Part shown: positions 8,441 through 16,501 of the stretch, in pieces
Numbering within the stretch: the stretch's first letter is position 1
How the letters are laid out: every line of letters starts with the position of its first letter
Source: Pseudomonadota bacterium
GTDB lineage: Bacteria; Pseudomonadota; Alphaproteobacteria; Acetobacterales; Acetobacteraceae
Reading direction: 5' to 3'
NCBI GenBank assembly: GCA_021847995.1
Contig: JAJZNE010000100.1
Location: 5,887 to 65,635, forward strand
DNA: 59,749 nt
Notes under the pieces: generated by a model
Databases searched by the model: none
Told to the model about the DNA's origin: nothing
The model's input: only the letters and a program-made list of their open reading frames with translations
Position numbers and translations under genes: made by a program

Positions 8441-9601
8441 TCACGGCCACGCGGTGCCGAAGGATTCGGGGCCGGCGCCGCTGATGACGAGCGGCGCGCC
8501 GGGCGTGAGCTGCCCGCCCTCCCACCGGAACACGCTGATCGTGCGGTCGCCCATGTTCTGCACCAGCAGCGTGTGCCCGTCGCGCGAGAACGCCGCGCCT
8601 TCCGCCCACGGCCCGACCGGCGCCTGCGCGACCTGGCGAAGATGCTGCCCCTCGACCGCGAACATCGTCACCACGCCGCGGTCATGGTGGAACGGATCGC
8701 TGGCCGGCTTGTTCGATCCCATCTGCGCGCCAACCGCGAGGAACGCGCCGTCGGGGGAGAATTTCAGCGGCTCGGGGCCGCTCGGCACGCTCACCGTCTC
8801 GACCGTGCGCGGCGGCGATGCAGTGAGGTCGATCAGGCTGACCGAATCGGCATCGCCGTTGCCGCGTCCCATGTTGGAGACGGCGGCGAGCGTGCCGGCG
8901 GCGTTCACGTCCATCGTGTAGGGCGCAACGCCGGTGGTGATCGGGCGCGGATCGACGGTGACGCGGGTGCCGTCGATATGCAGCACGCGCACGGCGTTGT
9001 CGCCAAAGAGCGTGAGCAGCGCGGTGCGCCCGTCCCGGAGGAACTGCACGGCGCCCGGCAGCGACGACCGGCCGAGATCGAGCAGGCCGGCGGGCGCGAG
9101 GCGCCTGCCGGCGACCGTAAAGACGGAAAGCGTGCCGGCGGCGCGGTTGGCGATCAGTGCCAGCGTCCCGTCCGGCGACACGCGCACCTGCGTCGCCCCC
9201 ATTCCGGCGGTCAACGACTGCACGATCCGCGGCGGCATGACGGTGAGGTCGAGCACGCTCACCCGGTCGTCCGGCGCAATGCCGCCGGGCGCCCCGGCAT
9301 CGGCCCTGGTCGCCGAGGTGACGATCGCCCAGGTCTGATCCGGCGCCACCCACACCGCCATCGGCGGCCCGACGACGCTGCCCGGCACATCGACGGTGGC
9401 AACGATGCGCGGCGGATAGCGGCTCACGTCGATCAGGCTCACGGTATCCGGCTGCGGCGCCGCCGGCGCCACCAGGGCACCGTCGGGGCCGAGGACGGTA
9501 TGGCCGTCATTGGACGACAGGATCAGATCGTCCTGCGCCCAGGCCTTCTGCGCCCAGGCCGGCGATGCCGCCAGCAGCAGCGTTGCCAGGATCATGCGCA
9601 T
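8441..9601 (-). CDS. Secreted YVTN/lactonase-type beta-propeller protein
   Basis: This 386-residue protein starts with a signal peptide (MRMILATLLLAASPAWAQ, likely cleaved near residue 18). The rest is a repeating beta-propeller. Recurrent units of the type DxVSxLDLTxxPPRIV, SPDGTLALIANR and SPDGAFLAVGAQ correspond to individual blades, as in 40-residue YVTN and lactonase-like families. Such proteins are periplasmic scaffolds or lactonase-like hydrolases, and no catalytic residues can be picked out. GGGAGG lies 6 nt before ATG 9601. It is the last gene of a minus-strand block with DUF423 and the tartrate dehydratase. A lactonase role in sugar-acid metabolism is a guess. Confidence 0.85.
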   Translation of the reverse strand: MRMILATLLLAASPAWAQKAWAQDDLILSSNDGHTVLGPDGALVAPAAPQPDTVSLIDVSRYPPRIVATVDVPGSVVGPPMAVWVAPDQTWAIVTSATRADAGAPGGIAPDDRVSVLDLTVMPPRIVQSLTAGMGATQVRVSPDGTLALIANRAAGTLSVFTVAGRRLAPAGLLDLGRSSLPGAVQFLRDGRTALLTLFGDNAVRVLHIDGTRVTVDPRPITTGVAPYTMDVNAAGTLAAVSNMGRGNGDADSVSLIDLTASPPRTVETVSVPSGPEPLKFSPDGAFLAVGAQMGSNKPASDPFHHDRGVVTMFAVEGQHLRQVAQAPVGPWAEGAAFSRDGHTLLVQNMGDRTISVFRWEGGQLTPGAPLVISGAGPESFGTAWP

Positions 9602-9670
9602 CGTTTGCCTCCCATGCTCGGTGCTTCGTGCTTCGTGCGGCGGGCAGGGTCGGCCGCCGGCGCGCGCGCG

Positions 9671-10030
9671 TCAACGTGCGCCGCGCAGCGCCGACGCGCC
9701 GAGCAGCAGCCAGCCCAGCATCAGCAGGCTGCCGCCGATCGGCGCCAGCGTGCCGAGATTGAGGCCGCCCAGGGCCCGCGCATAGACGGCGCCGCAGAAG
9801 CCGAGCAGCCCGAGCACGAAGGCCGCCGCTGCCAGATCGACCAGACGGCCGCCGCGCGGCGCCCACAGCCCGGCCGCGAGCAGCGCCAGCGCGTGCCAGC
9901 CCTGCATCTGCACGGCGCGCCCGGCCATCTCCGCCGCCGCCGGATCGCGCACCAGATGGGCGAGCGCCGCTGCCATCGCGACTGCCGAAACGCCGGCCAG
10001 GGCGCCGAGGCCGATCCACAGCCGCTGCAT
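9671..10030 (-). CDS. DUF423 small integral membrane protein
   Basis: This 119-residue protein has four hydrophobic stretches. It resembles the DUF423 family (E. coli YgdD type), whose characteristic features include GALAGVSAVAMAAALAHL at the N-terminus, VQMQGWHALALL in the middle and LAPIGGSLLMLGWLLL near the end. The family has no established biochemical function. It sits between tarD and the beta-propeller gene on the same strand, 21 nt downstream of the tarD stop, so it is probably co-transcribed. Confidence 0.87.
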   Translation of the reverse strand: MQRLWIGLGALAGVSAVAMAAALAHLVRDPAAAEMAGRAVQMQGWHALALLAAGLWAPRGGRLVDLAAAAFVLGLLGFCGAVYARALGGLNLGTLAPIGGSLLMLGWLLLGASALRGAR

Positions 10031-10051
10031 GCCCGCTGCTCTTTCCCCACC

Positions 10052-11215
10052 CTATGCCGCGAGCGCGCGCATCACCCGGATGAGCGCCGCCTTGCCCTCG
10101 AACCCGATGCCGGGCAGCTCCGGCATGACGATGTGCCCATCCTCCACCCGCACCCCGTCGGGAAAGCCGCCATAGGGCTGGAACAGATCGGGGTAGTTCT
10201 CGTTGCCGCCGAGGCCGAGGCCGGCGGCGATGTTGAGCGACATCTGGTGGCCGCCATGCGGGATGCAGCGGCGCCACGACCAGCCGGCCGCCTGCACCGC
10301 CGCCAGCGTGCGCTGGTACTCGCACAATCCATAGGACAGGGCGCAGTCGAATTGCAGCCAGTCGCGGTCGGGGCGCAGGCCGCCGTGGCGCAGCAGGTTG
10401 CGCGCATCCTGGTGGCTGAACAGATTCTCGCCCGTCGCCAAGGGCGCCGGATAGAATTCGGCCAGCGTCGCCTGCAACGTGAAATCCAGCGGGTCGCCGG
10501 CCTCCTCGTACCAGAACAACGGATAGTCGCGCAGGGCGGCGGCATAGGCGAGCGCGGTCGGCAGATCGAAGCGGCCATTGGCATCGACCGCGAGTCGCGC
10601 CCTGCCGTCCAGTTCCGCCAGCACCGCCTCGATCCGCGCCCGGTCCTCGGCCAGCGGGGCGCCGCCGATCTTCATCTTGACGACGCTGTAGCCGCGATCG
10701 AGATAGGAGCGCATCTCGGCACGCAGGGCGGCGAGATCCTTGCCCGGATAATAGTAGCCGCCGGCGGCATAGACGAACACGCGCGGGTCGGCGGCGCGCC
10801 CGTGCCGCTCGGCGAGCAACCGGAACAGCGGCCGGCCGGCGATCTTCGCCACCGCGTCCCATACTGCCATGTCGATGGTGCCGACCGCGACCGAGCGTTC
10901 GCCGTGGCCGCCCGGCTTCTCGTTCGTCATCATCGCCGCCCAGATGCGGTCGGGGTCCAGATTGTCGCCGGCATCGTTGCGCAGGCTTGCCGGATCGGCC
11001 TCCAGCACGCGCGGCGCGAAGCGCTCCCGCACCAATCCGCCCTGGCCATAGCGGCCGTTGGAATTGAAACCGTAGCCGATCACCCGCCGTCCGTCGCGCA
11101 CGACATCGGTCACGACGGCGACGACGCTGGTCGTCATTCGGGAAAAGTCGATATAGGCGTTGCGGATCGGCGAGGCGATCGGCTGGGTGATCGCGTGGAT
11201 CGCGGTGATGCGCAT
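10052..11215 (-). CDS. tarD: D(-)-tartrate dehydratase (enolase superfamily)
   Basis: This 387-residue mandelate-racemase-group enzyme should dehydrate D(-)-tartrate to oxaloacetate with Mg2+. It closely follows my recollection of the characterised Bradyrhizobium TarD (389 residues), including YGFNSNGRYGQGG, NEKPGGHGERSVAVGT and IPHGGHQMSLNIAAGLGLGG. The KMK motif gives catalytic Lys182, and the His of IPHGGH is His320. The metal ligands Asp211, Glu237 and Glu263 fall in VDANGRFD, YEEAGDP and ATGENLF. All match the family pattern with a two-residue offset. No tartrate transporter is adjacent. The identification is strong by whole-length similarity, though it comes from memory and not from a search. 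Confidence 0.9.
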   Translation of the reverse strand: MRITAIHAITQPIASPIRNAYIDFSRMTTSVVAVVTDVVRDGRRVIGYGFNSNGRYGQGGLVRERFAPRVLEADPASLRNDAGDNLDPDRIWAAMMTNEKPGGHGERSVAVGTIDMAVWDAVAKIAGRPLFRLLAERHGRAADPRVFVYAAGGYYYPGKDLAALRAEMRSYLDRGYSVVKMKIGGAPLAEDRARIEAVLAELDGRARLAVDANGRFDLPTALAYAAALRDYPLFWYEEAGDPLDFTLQATLAEFYPAPLATGENLFSHQDARNLLRHGGLRPDRDWLQFDCALSYGLCEYQRTLAAVQAAGWSWRRCIPHGGHQMSLNIAAGLGLGGNENYPDLFQPYGGFPDGVRVEDGHIVMPELPGIGFEGKAALIRVMRALAA

Positions 11216-11236
11216 GGGCGGCGTTCCTTCGGCGGG

Positions 11237-11698
11237 TCAGTGGCCCGGGCAGCGCACCAGCGGGTTGGGGAAATCGGCGCAGCCGGGGAAGACGATCTCG
11301 TTGTTGTTCCGCCGTTCGACATGCAGCTCGTCAGGGTTGGCGCAGCCGAACCCCTGCGCCCCGGCGCCGGCGGTGACAAGGCCGGTCAGCGGGTCGGTGG
11401 CGCCGCTCTGTGCCGGCGCCGGGGCGAAGGTGAAATCGGTACGGTCGCCGCGCACCCGTGCCGTCGCCACCACGCGCTGCTGATAGGTCACGTCGGTCAG
11501 GGTCGCGCGCATCACCACGTCGCGCGTGAAGATCACGCTCGGCTGGGCGAGGCAGGATTCGGCGGTGGGGTGGGCGGGTGCCGGGAACAGGCCGCCCGAC
11601 CAGGCGCCGAACAGCCAGGCGTGCGGCGGTGCGGCCGGCTGCGCCGCGGCATCGGCGACGGTGGCGAGGCAGAGCAGAATGGCGAGCAGGCGGCGCAT
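11237..11698 (-). CDS. Small secreted protein of unknown function
   Basis: This 153-residue protein has a clear signal peptide: MRRLLAILLCLATVADAAAQ, with AxA-type cleavage around 18-20. The mature part contains four cysteines (CLAQ, GCANP, GCADFP and RCPGH) that could form two disulfides in the periplasm. I do not recognise the family. ATG 11698 was chosen over upstream in-frame starts because the signal peptide begins there. It is the first gene of the minus-strand tartrate dehydratase block and lies 21 nt upstream of tarD. A link to tartrate use is only positional. Confidence 0.7.
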   Translation of the reverse strand: MRRLLAILLCLATVADAAAQPAAPPHAWLFGAWSGGLFPAPAHPTAESCLAQPSVIFTRDVVMRATLTDVTYQQRVVATARVRGDRTDFTFAPAPAQSGATDPLTGLVTAGAGAQGFGCANPDELHVERRNNNEIVFPGCADFPNPLVRCPGH

Positions 11699-11826
11699 CG
11701 CTGGCGTTCCCCCGGGAATTCGTCTGGCCGCAACGATAGCGCGGTGCGCGCGCGGCGAAAGTGTCATGGCGCAGGCTTGATGCCGCCGCGGTTGCCGCGG
11801 GCCGCCGGGCGTGGCATGGCGGCGAC

Positions 11827-12405
11827 ATGATCCAGCGTCTCTACCGCCGCGTGCTCACCCTCGCCGCCGCGCCGCACGCGCCCTGGTGGCTCGCCGCCGT
11901 GGCGTTCGCCGAAAGCAGCTTCTTCCCGGTGCCGCCCGATGCCCTGCTGGTGCCGATGGCGCTCGCCCGGCCCGGCCGCGCCTGGCGGCTCGCCGCGATC
12001 TGCACGGCGGCCAGCGTGGCCGGCGGCGCGCTCGGCTATCTGATCGGCTATGCGCTGTTCGACCAGTTGGCGCTGCCGCTGCTGCGCGCCTACCATTACG
12101 AGAGCGCATTTACCCGCTTCCAGGCCACCTATGCGCGATGGGGCCTGTGGGTGATCCTGGTCAAGGGGCTGACGCCGATCCCCTACAAGATCGTCACGAT
12201 CGCCTCCGGCGCAGCCAGATTCGATTTCCCCCTGTTCATGGCGGCGAGCCTGCTCACCCGCGGGGTGCGCTTCTTCCTGCTCGCCGCGCTGCTGCGCCGC
12301 TTCGGCGAACCCGTGCGCGATTTCATCGAACGGCGCCTTGCGCTGGTGACGACGGCGATCGCGGCCGGCATCGTCGGCGGGTTCCTGGCGCTGCGCTTCC
12401 TTTAG
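11827..12405 (+). CDS. YqaA/DedA-type VTT-domain membrane protein
   Basis: This 192-residue inner-membrane protein belongs to the SNARE-associated/VTT (DedA-like) group, closest in layout to YqaA proteins. The conserved N-terminal segment AFAESSFFPVPPDALLVPMALARP has the family acidic residue and the FPxPPD motif. The second half carries KGLTPIPYKIVTIASGAA, the typical re-entrant-loop signature. DedA-family proteins take part in lipid (undecaprenyl phosphate or phospholipid) scrambling and in membrane homeostasis. ATG 11827 has no strong Shine-Dalgarno site. The gene is monocistronic and its 3' end overlaps the convergent dehydratase by 4 nt. Confidence 0.88.
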   Translation: MIQRLYRRVLTLAAAPHAPWWLAAVAFAESSFFPVPPDALLVPMALARPGRAWRLAAICTAASVAGGALGYLIGYALFDQLALPLLRAYHYESAFTRFQATYARWGLWVILVKGLTPIPYKIVTIASGAARFDFPLFMAASLLTRGVRFFLLAALLRRFGEPVRDFIERRLALVTTAIAAGIVGGFLALRFL

Positions 12406-13382
12406 CCGCCGCGGCGGAGCGCGCGGGCGAACACGGCCGGATCGACGTTGCCGCCACTCAGCAGCGCGCCGACGACCTTGCCCCGCGCATCGAACTTCCC
12501 CGCCAGCAGCGCCGCCAGCGCCACTGCGCCGCCCGGCTCGACCACCAGTTTCAGATGGCGGAACGCGAAGTCCATCGCCGCCAGCACCTCGTCCTCGGTC
12601 ACCACCAGACCGCCGGCGAGCAGGCGGCGGTTGACGGCGAAGGTCAGCACGCCGGGCATCGGCGCCATCAGCGCATCGCACAGCCCGGCACCGCCCGGCG
12701 CGTTTCCCACCCGCTCGCCGGCGGCAAGCGAGCGCGCGGTGTCGTCCCACCCCTCCGGTTCCACGGCATGAACGCGCGTCGCCGGCGAGGCAGCCGCCAG
12801 CGCCAGCGCCGACCCGGCGACCAGGCCGCCGCCGCCGGTGCAGACCAGGAGCGCCGCCATCTCCAGCCCCGCCGCACGCGCATCCGCCGCCAGTTCCAGC
12901 GCCGCGGTGCCCTGGCCGGCGATGACGTGCGGATGGTCGAAGGGGGGGATGACGGTCTGGCCGGTCGCCTCGGCATGCGCGCGGCTCAGCGCCTCCCGGT
13001 CGTCGCGGGCACGATCGTAGAGGCGGACGGTCGCCCCCCAGGAAGCGGTCGCCTCGCGCTTGATGGCGGGGGCGTCGGCGGGCATGAACACGGTTGCCGG
13101 CGCGCCCACCGCGGCGGCGGCGCAGGCGACGGCCTGGCCATGATTGCCGGACGAATGCGTCACCACCCCACGCGCTCGCGCCGCCGCATCGAGCTGGCGG
13201 ATGGCGTTGGTGGCACCGCGCAGCTTGAAGCTGCCGGTACGCTGCAACGGCTCCGGCTTCAGCAGCACGGTCCCGCCGATGGCCGCGTCCAGGGCCGGGC
13301 TGCGCAGCAGCGGCGTGCGCACGACATGGGCGGCGATGCGCGTGGCGGCGGCGGCCACGTCATCCGGCGTCGGCAGTTCCAT
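12402..13382 (-). CDS. Serine/threonine dehydratase-type PLP enzyme
   Basis: This 326-residue fold-type II PLP enzyme resembles catabolic threonine dehydratase, serine racemase and threo-3-hydroxyaspartate ammonia-lyase. The PLP lysine is Lys53 in RTGSFKLRGA. The asparagine loop HSSGNHGQAVA and the phosphate-binding TGGGGLVAG are intact, and SGGNVDP near the C-terminus is typical. It lacks the C-terminal ACT-like regulatory domain of biosynthetic IlvA, so a catabolic or racemase role is likelier. A neighbouring Lrp regulator (14838) fits amino-acid-responsive control. The exact substrate cannot be settled. Confidence 0.88.
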   Translation of the reverse strand: MELPTPDDVAAAATRIAAHVVRTPLLRSPALDAAIGGTVLLKPEPLQRTGSFKLRGATNAIRQLDAAARARGVVTHSSGNHGQAVACAAAAVGAPATVFMPADAPAIKREATASWGATVRLYDRARDDREALSRAHAEATGQTVIPPFDHPHVIAGQGTAALELAADARAAGLEMAALLVCTGGGGLVAGSALALAAASPATRVHAVEPEGWDDTARSLAAGERVGNAPGGAGLCDALMAPMPGVLTFAVNRRLLAGGLVVTEDEVLAAMDFAFRHLKLVVEPGGAVALAALLAGKFDARGKVVGALLSGGNVDPAVFARALRRGG

Positions 13383-13398
13383 GCCCGGTCCCTTTCCG

Positions 13399-14796
13399 TC
13401 ACTCCGGCCGGGGCAGAAGCGCCGTCGGCGGACCCCCTGCCCGTCCCGTCACCAGATAGAGAACATAGCGCGCCGCCACCACCCCGCCGCGCGCACGGAC
13501 GACCGGCGCGCGCATCGCGGCATCCGGCCATTCCGCTGCATCGGGTGCCAGCCCCGCCGGCAGCAGCAGCAGCCCGCGACGCCCGGTCAGGGCGGCGTGC
13601 CCGTCCGGCAGCGCGAACAGCGCCCAGCGCGGATCGACCCCGACGACCGTCAGCGCCGGCGGCAGCGTCCAGGCCAGTTCCGATGCCAGTCCGTAATTCC
13701 CGGCGGCGATGAAGGCGGCATCGTCGTGCGCGGCGGCGGCGGCGACCCCCTGGGCCAGCGCCGACCAGCCGCCGAGCCGCAGCAGGGTCGGATCGAGCCG
13801 CGGCGGCAGCGGCAGCGGCGCCCACAGGCTCTGCGCATAGACCAGCCCGGTCAGCCCGGCGCCGAGGATGACGGCGGGCGCGGTCCAGCGTCGCCACCGC
13901 CCGGAAGCCGCCAGCAGCGCGGCCGAAGGGTAGATCACCGCCGGCCAGTTGGCCTGCACCCGGTCGCCCAGCGCATGCTGGGCGAACACCGAGGCCGGCA
14001 CCAGGACAAGCAGCACCGGCAACGCCAGCACCGTGGCGCCCCGCCGCACCGCGCGCGCCGTGCCGGCGGCGAACATCGCGGCCAGCAGCGGCGTCGCGAG
14101 GCCGATCTGCCCGGCGGCGAGTTCGAACAGGTATTGCGCTGCGCGCGCCGGCTGCCAGTCCGCCGTCCGCCCGCCCTGACGGCGGAAGCTCGCCCAGCCA
14201 TGCGCCGCATTCCACCACAGCACCGGGCCGAACACCGCGAGGGCCATCGCAGCCCCGAGCCAGGGTAACGGGCGGCGCAGCCATTGCCGCCGCGCCGGCG
14301 TACCCAGCAGCCACAGCAGGATCGCCGGCGCGAGCAGGGCGGACGTGTATTTGCTGTCGAGCGCGAGACCCGCGGCAACACCGGCGGCGAGCCACCAGGC
14401 GCCGTTGCCGGTGGCGGAAAGCCGCGCCAGCGCCCACAGCGTCGCGGTCCAGAAGAACAGCAGCGGCGTATCGGGCGTCATCGTCACCGCGCCGGCGCCG
14501 AACAGCAGCGTGGCATTGAGCAGCAGCGCCGCAAGCCACCCGGCCCGCCGATCGCCCAGCAGATCGGCCCCCGCCTGCACCAGCAGCAGGCTGCCCGCCG
14601 CCGCCGCCAGCGGCGCCAGCAGCCGCACGCCCAGCGCCGTCGGCCCCAGCAGCGCGGTACCGGCCCGGATCCACAGCGCAACCATCGGCGGATGGTCGAG
14701 AAAGCCGGGGGCGAGGGCGCGCGACCACACCCAGTAATAGGCTTCGTCGGGCGACAAGGCGGTGGCACCGGCAACCCACAGGCGCAGCGCCGTCAC
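13399..14796 (-). CDS. GT39/ArnT-like membrane glycosyltransferase
   Basis: This roughly 465-residue polytopic protein resembles PMT_2/ArnT enzymes, which move a sugar from a polyprenyl-phosphate carrier to lipid A, protein or glycan on the periplasmic side. The first-loop acidic motif LSPDEAYYWVWS and the following GFLDHPPMVALWIRAG are diagnostic. About ten hydrophobic segments follow, then a soluble C-terminal part. The start is uncertain: GTG 14796 is the first standard start, but the reading frame stays open and protein-like up to about 14838. The true start may therefore be a rarer codon overlapping the Lrp gene end. The acceptor is unknown. Confidence 0.85.
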   Translation of the reverse strand: MTALRLWVAGATALSPDEAYYWVWSRALAPGFLDHPPMVALWIRAGTALLGPTALGVRLLAPLAAAAGSLLLVQAGADLLGDRRAGWLAALLLNATLLFGAGAVTMTPDTPLLFFWTATLWALARLSATGNGAWWLAAGVAAGLALDSKYTSALLAPAILLWLLGTPARRQWLRRPLPWLGAAMALAVFGPVLWWNAAHGWASFRRQGGRTADWQPARAAQYLFELAAGQIGLATPLLAAMFAAGTARAVRRGATVLALPVLLVLVPASVFAQHALGDRVQANWPAVIYPSAALLAASGRWRRWTAPAVILGAGLTGLVYAQSLWAPLPLPPRLDPTLLRLGGWSALAQGVAAAAAHDDAAFIAAGNYGLASELAWTLPPALTVVGVDPRWALFALPDGHAALTGRRGLLLLPAGLAPDAAEWPDAAMRAPVVRARGGVVAARYVLYLVTGRAGGPPTALLPRPE

Positions 14797-14837
14797 CGCC
14801 GCCAGCGTGGCCGGCGCTGCCCGGACCCGCCGCAGGA

Positions 14838-15317
14838 TCAGAGCGGCACGCCCGCCAGCATGCGGCTGGTACGGATGGTTTGCAGGGTCTGCACCCGTGC
14901 GACCGTCGGCGCGCCGGTCAGCAACTGGGTCAGCCGGTTCTCATCCGCCGCATCGCGCGCCACCAGCCTGAGCAGGAAATCGCCACCGCCGCGGATCATG
15001 TGGCATTCCCGCACCTCCGGCCAGCCCGCCACCAGCCGCTCGAAAGCGGCGAGCACGCTTTCCTTCTGGCTGTCCAGCCCGACCACGGCAAAGAACGTGA
15101 TCTGCCAGCCGAGGCGCTGCGGATCGGTGTCGGCGTGGTAGCCGCGGATATATCCCGCCTCCTCCAGCCGGCGGACGCGGCGCAGGCAGGGCGGCGCGGA
15201 GACCCCGACGCGGCGGGCCAGTTCGACGTTGGTGATGCGTCCGTCGGCCTGCAACTCGGCCAGAATGCGCCGGTCGATCGCATCCAGCGGCGGCGGGTCG
15301 GGCGGCTGCGGCTTCAT
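14838..15317 (-). CDS. Lrp/AsnC family transcriptional regulator
   Basis: This 159-residue regulator has an N-terminal helix-turn-helix, LDAIDRRILAELQADGR and NVELARRVGVS (about residues 10-55), and a C-terminal RAM ligand-binding domain. The RAM segment ECHMIRGGGDFLLRLVARD carries the usual glycine-rich loop. ATG 15317 has GAGGGGA 5-6 nt upstream, and the upstream part of the frame is not protein-like. Proteins of this group form octamers or dimers and respond to amino acids. Likely targets are itself and the divergent trxB, from the ATTGC-rich palindromic region between them, and possibly the downstream glycosyltransferase and PLP dehydratase genes. Confidence 0.92.
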   Translation of the reverse strand: MKPQPPDPPPLDAIDRRILAELQADGRITNVELARRVGVSAPPCLRRVRRLEEAGYIRGYHADTDPQRLGWQITFFAVVGLDSQKESVLAAFERLVAGWPEVRECHMIRGGGDFLLRLVARDAADENRLTQLLTGAPTVARVQTLQTIRTSRMLAGVPL

Positions 15318-15337
15318 CGTGTCCCCTCGGCGAGCGC

Positions 15338-15389
15338 GCAATATCATTGCACGAATCCGGGTCGGCAAGGCCAGATTGCACTTGATTGC
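15338..15389. promoter_or_regulatory. Probable Lrp-family operator between divergent lrp and trxB
   Basis: A 13-bp palindrome GCAATATCATTGC spans 15338-15350. Two more ATTGC half-sites follow at 15375-15379 and 15385-15389. Clustered AT-rich half-sites a few turns apart in a divergent intergenic region are typical of Lrp/AsnC control. Binding by the adjacent regulator is inferred, not shown. Confidence 0.5.
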
Positions 15390-15419
15390 TTGTTCAGGCG
15401 CCACCGCCTCCGATATGCT
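15390..15419 (+). promoter_or_regulatory. Possible trxB promoter
   Basis: TTGTTC (15390-15395) and TATGCT (15414-15419) are separated by 18 nt and lie about 25 nt upstream of the trxB ATG, immediately beside the ATTGC half-sites. The hexamers are moderate matches to sigma-70. Confidence 0.4.
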
Positions 15420-15444
15420 GCGGTGCCACAGTAACCGGCGTGTC

Positions 15445-16416
15445 ATGTCGCAGACCCATCGCACCCGCGTCCTCATCATCGGGGCCGGCCCCGCCGGCTA
15501 CACCGCGGCGATCTATGCCGCGCGTGCCGGGCTCGGCCCGCTGCTGGTCGCCGGGCTGCAACCGGGCGGGCAGCTCATGATCACGACCGACGTGGAGAAT
15601 TACCCGGGCTTCGCCGCGACCGTGCAGGGGCCGTGGCTGATGGAGCAGATGGCGGCCCAGGCGGCCCATGTCGGCACGCGCATCGTCGATGACCTCATCA
15701 CCGGCGTCGATTTCTCGGCGCACCCGCTGCGTGCCACCGGCGATTCGGGCGACCGCTACGAGGCGGAGGCGGTCATCATCGCGACCGGCGCGCAGGCCCG
15801 CTGGCTCGGCCTGCCGAGCGAGCAGCGGCTGCAGGGGTTCGGCGTCTCCGCCTGCGCCACCTGTGACGGGTTCTTCTACCGCGACAAGCGCGTCGCCGTC
15901 ATCGGCGGCGGCAATACGGCGGTGGAGGAGGCGCTCTATCTCGCCGGTCTCGCCGCCAGCGTGACGCTGGTGCACCGGCGCGACACGCTGCGCGCCGAAC
16001 ACATCCTGCAACGGCGGCTGTTCGCCCACCCGAAGATCCGCGTGGTGTGGGACAGCGTGGTGGCGGATATCAGCGCCGCCGGACAGCCGGCGACGGTCGA
16101 TGGCGTGGTGCTGCGCCATGTGCGGAGCGGGGCGGAAAGCCGGCTCGCCGTCGATGGCGTGTTCGTCGCCATCGGCCATGATCCGACGACGGCGCCGTTC
16201 CGCGGGCAGGTGGCACTCGACGCCGAAGGGTATATCGTGACGCCGCCGGGCGGCACCTCGACCTCCGTCCCCGGCGTGTTCGCCGCCGGTGACGTGCAGG
16301 ACAAAGTGTGGCGACAGGCGGTGACGGCGGCCGGAACGGGTTGCATGGCAGCGCTGGAAGCCGAAAAGTGGCTTGCCGCACAGGCGGCCGACTCGGCCAT
16401 CCTGGCGGCCGAGTGA
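15445..16416 (+). CDS. trxB: Thioredoxin-disulfide reductase
   Basis: This 323-residue FAD enzyme transfers electrons from NADPH to thioredoxin in the cytoplasm. The FAD-binding loop IIGAGPAGYTAAIYAARAG begins at residue 11. The redox-active disulfide CATC is Cys137/Cys140, followed by DGFF. The NADPH loop VIGGGNTAVEEALYLAGLA and the C-terminal FAADVQD-type segment (VFAAGDVQDKVWRQ) complete the family pattern, and length is typical. ATG 15445 gives the canonical N-terminus; no strong ribosome site is visible. The LysR gene follows 85 nt downstream and may be co-transcribed. Confidence 0.97.
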   Translation: MSQTHRTRVLIIGAGPAGYTAAIYAARAGLGPLLVAGLQPGGQLMITTDVENYPGFAATVQGPWLMEQMAAQAAHVGTRIVDDLITGVDFSAHPLRATGDSGDRYEAEAVIIATGAQARWLGLPSEQRLQGFGVSACATCDGFFYRDKRVAVIGGGNTAVEEALYLAGLAASVTLVHRRDTLRAEHILQRRLFAHPKIRVVWDSVVADISAAGQPATVDGVVLRHVRSGAESRLAVDGVFVAIGHDPTTAPFRGQVALDAEGYIVTPPGGTSTSVPGVFAAGDVQDKVWRQAVTAAGTGCMAALEAEKWLAAQAADSAILAAE

Positions 16417-16501
16417 AACGAGGGCGCGGATGGCACTGCCGGGCACGACAACGACGACGCCGGCGGCATTGGCCGGACGAAGCGGAAGGAACGGCGTGAC
16501 C

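Noticed and set aside
7181..11830. Very long open frame (about 1550 codons) on the plus strand
   Set aside because: It runs across the MFS gene in another frame and antisense to four well-supported genes. Its translation is Arg/Ala/Gly/Pro-rich with no recognisable domain, as expected of the stop-poor alternative frames of GC-rich DNA.
13399..14838. Frameshift at the 5' end of the GT39-like gene
   Set aside because: The frame is open and protein-like back to the Lrp stop, so a rare start codon within the overlap explains it without any lesion.
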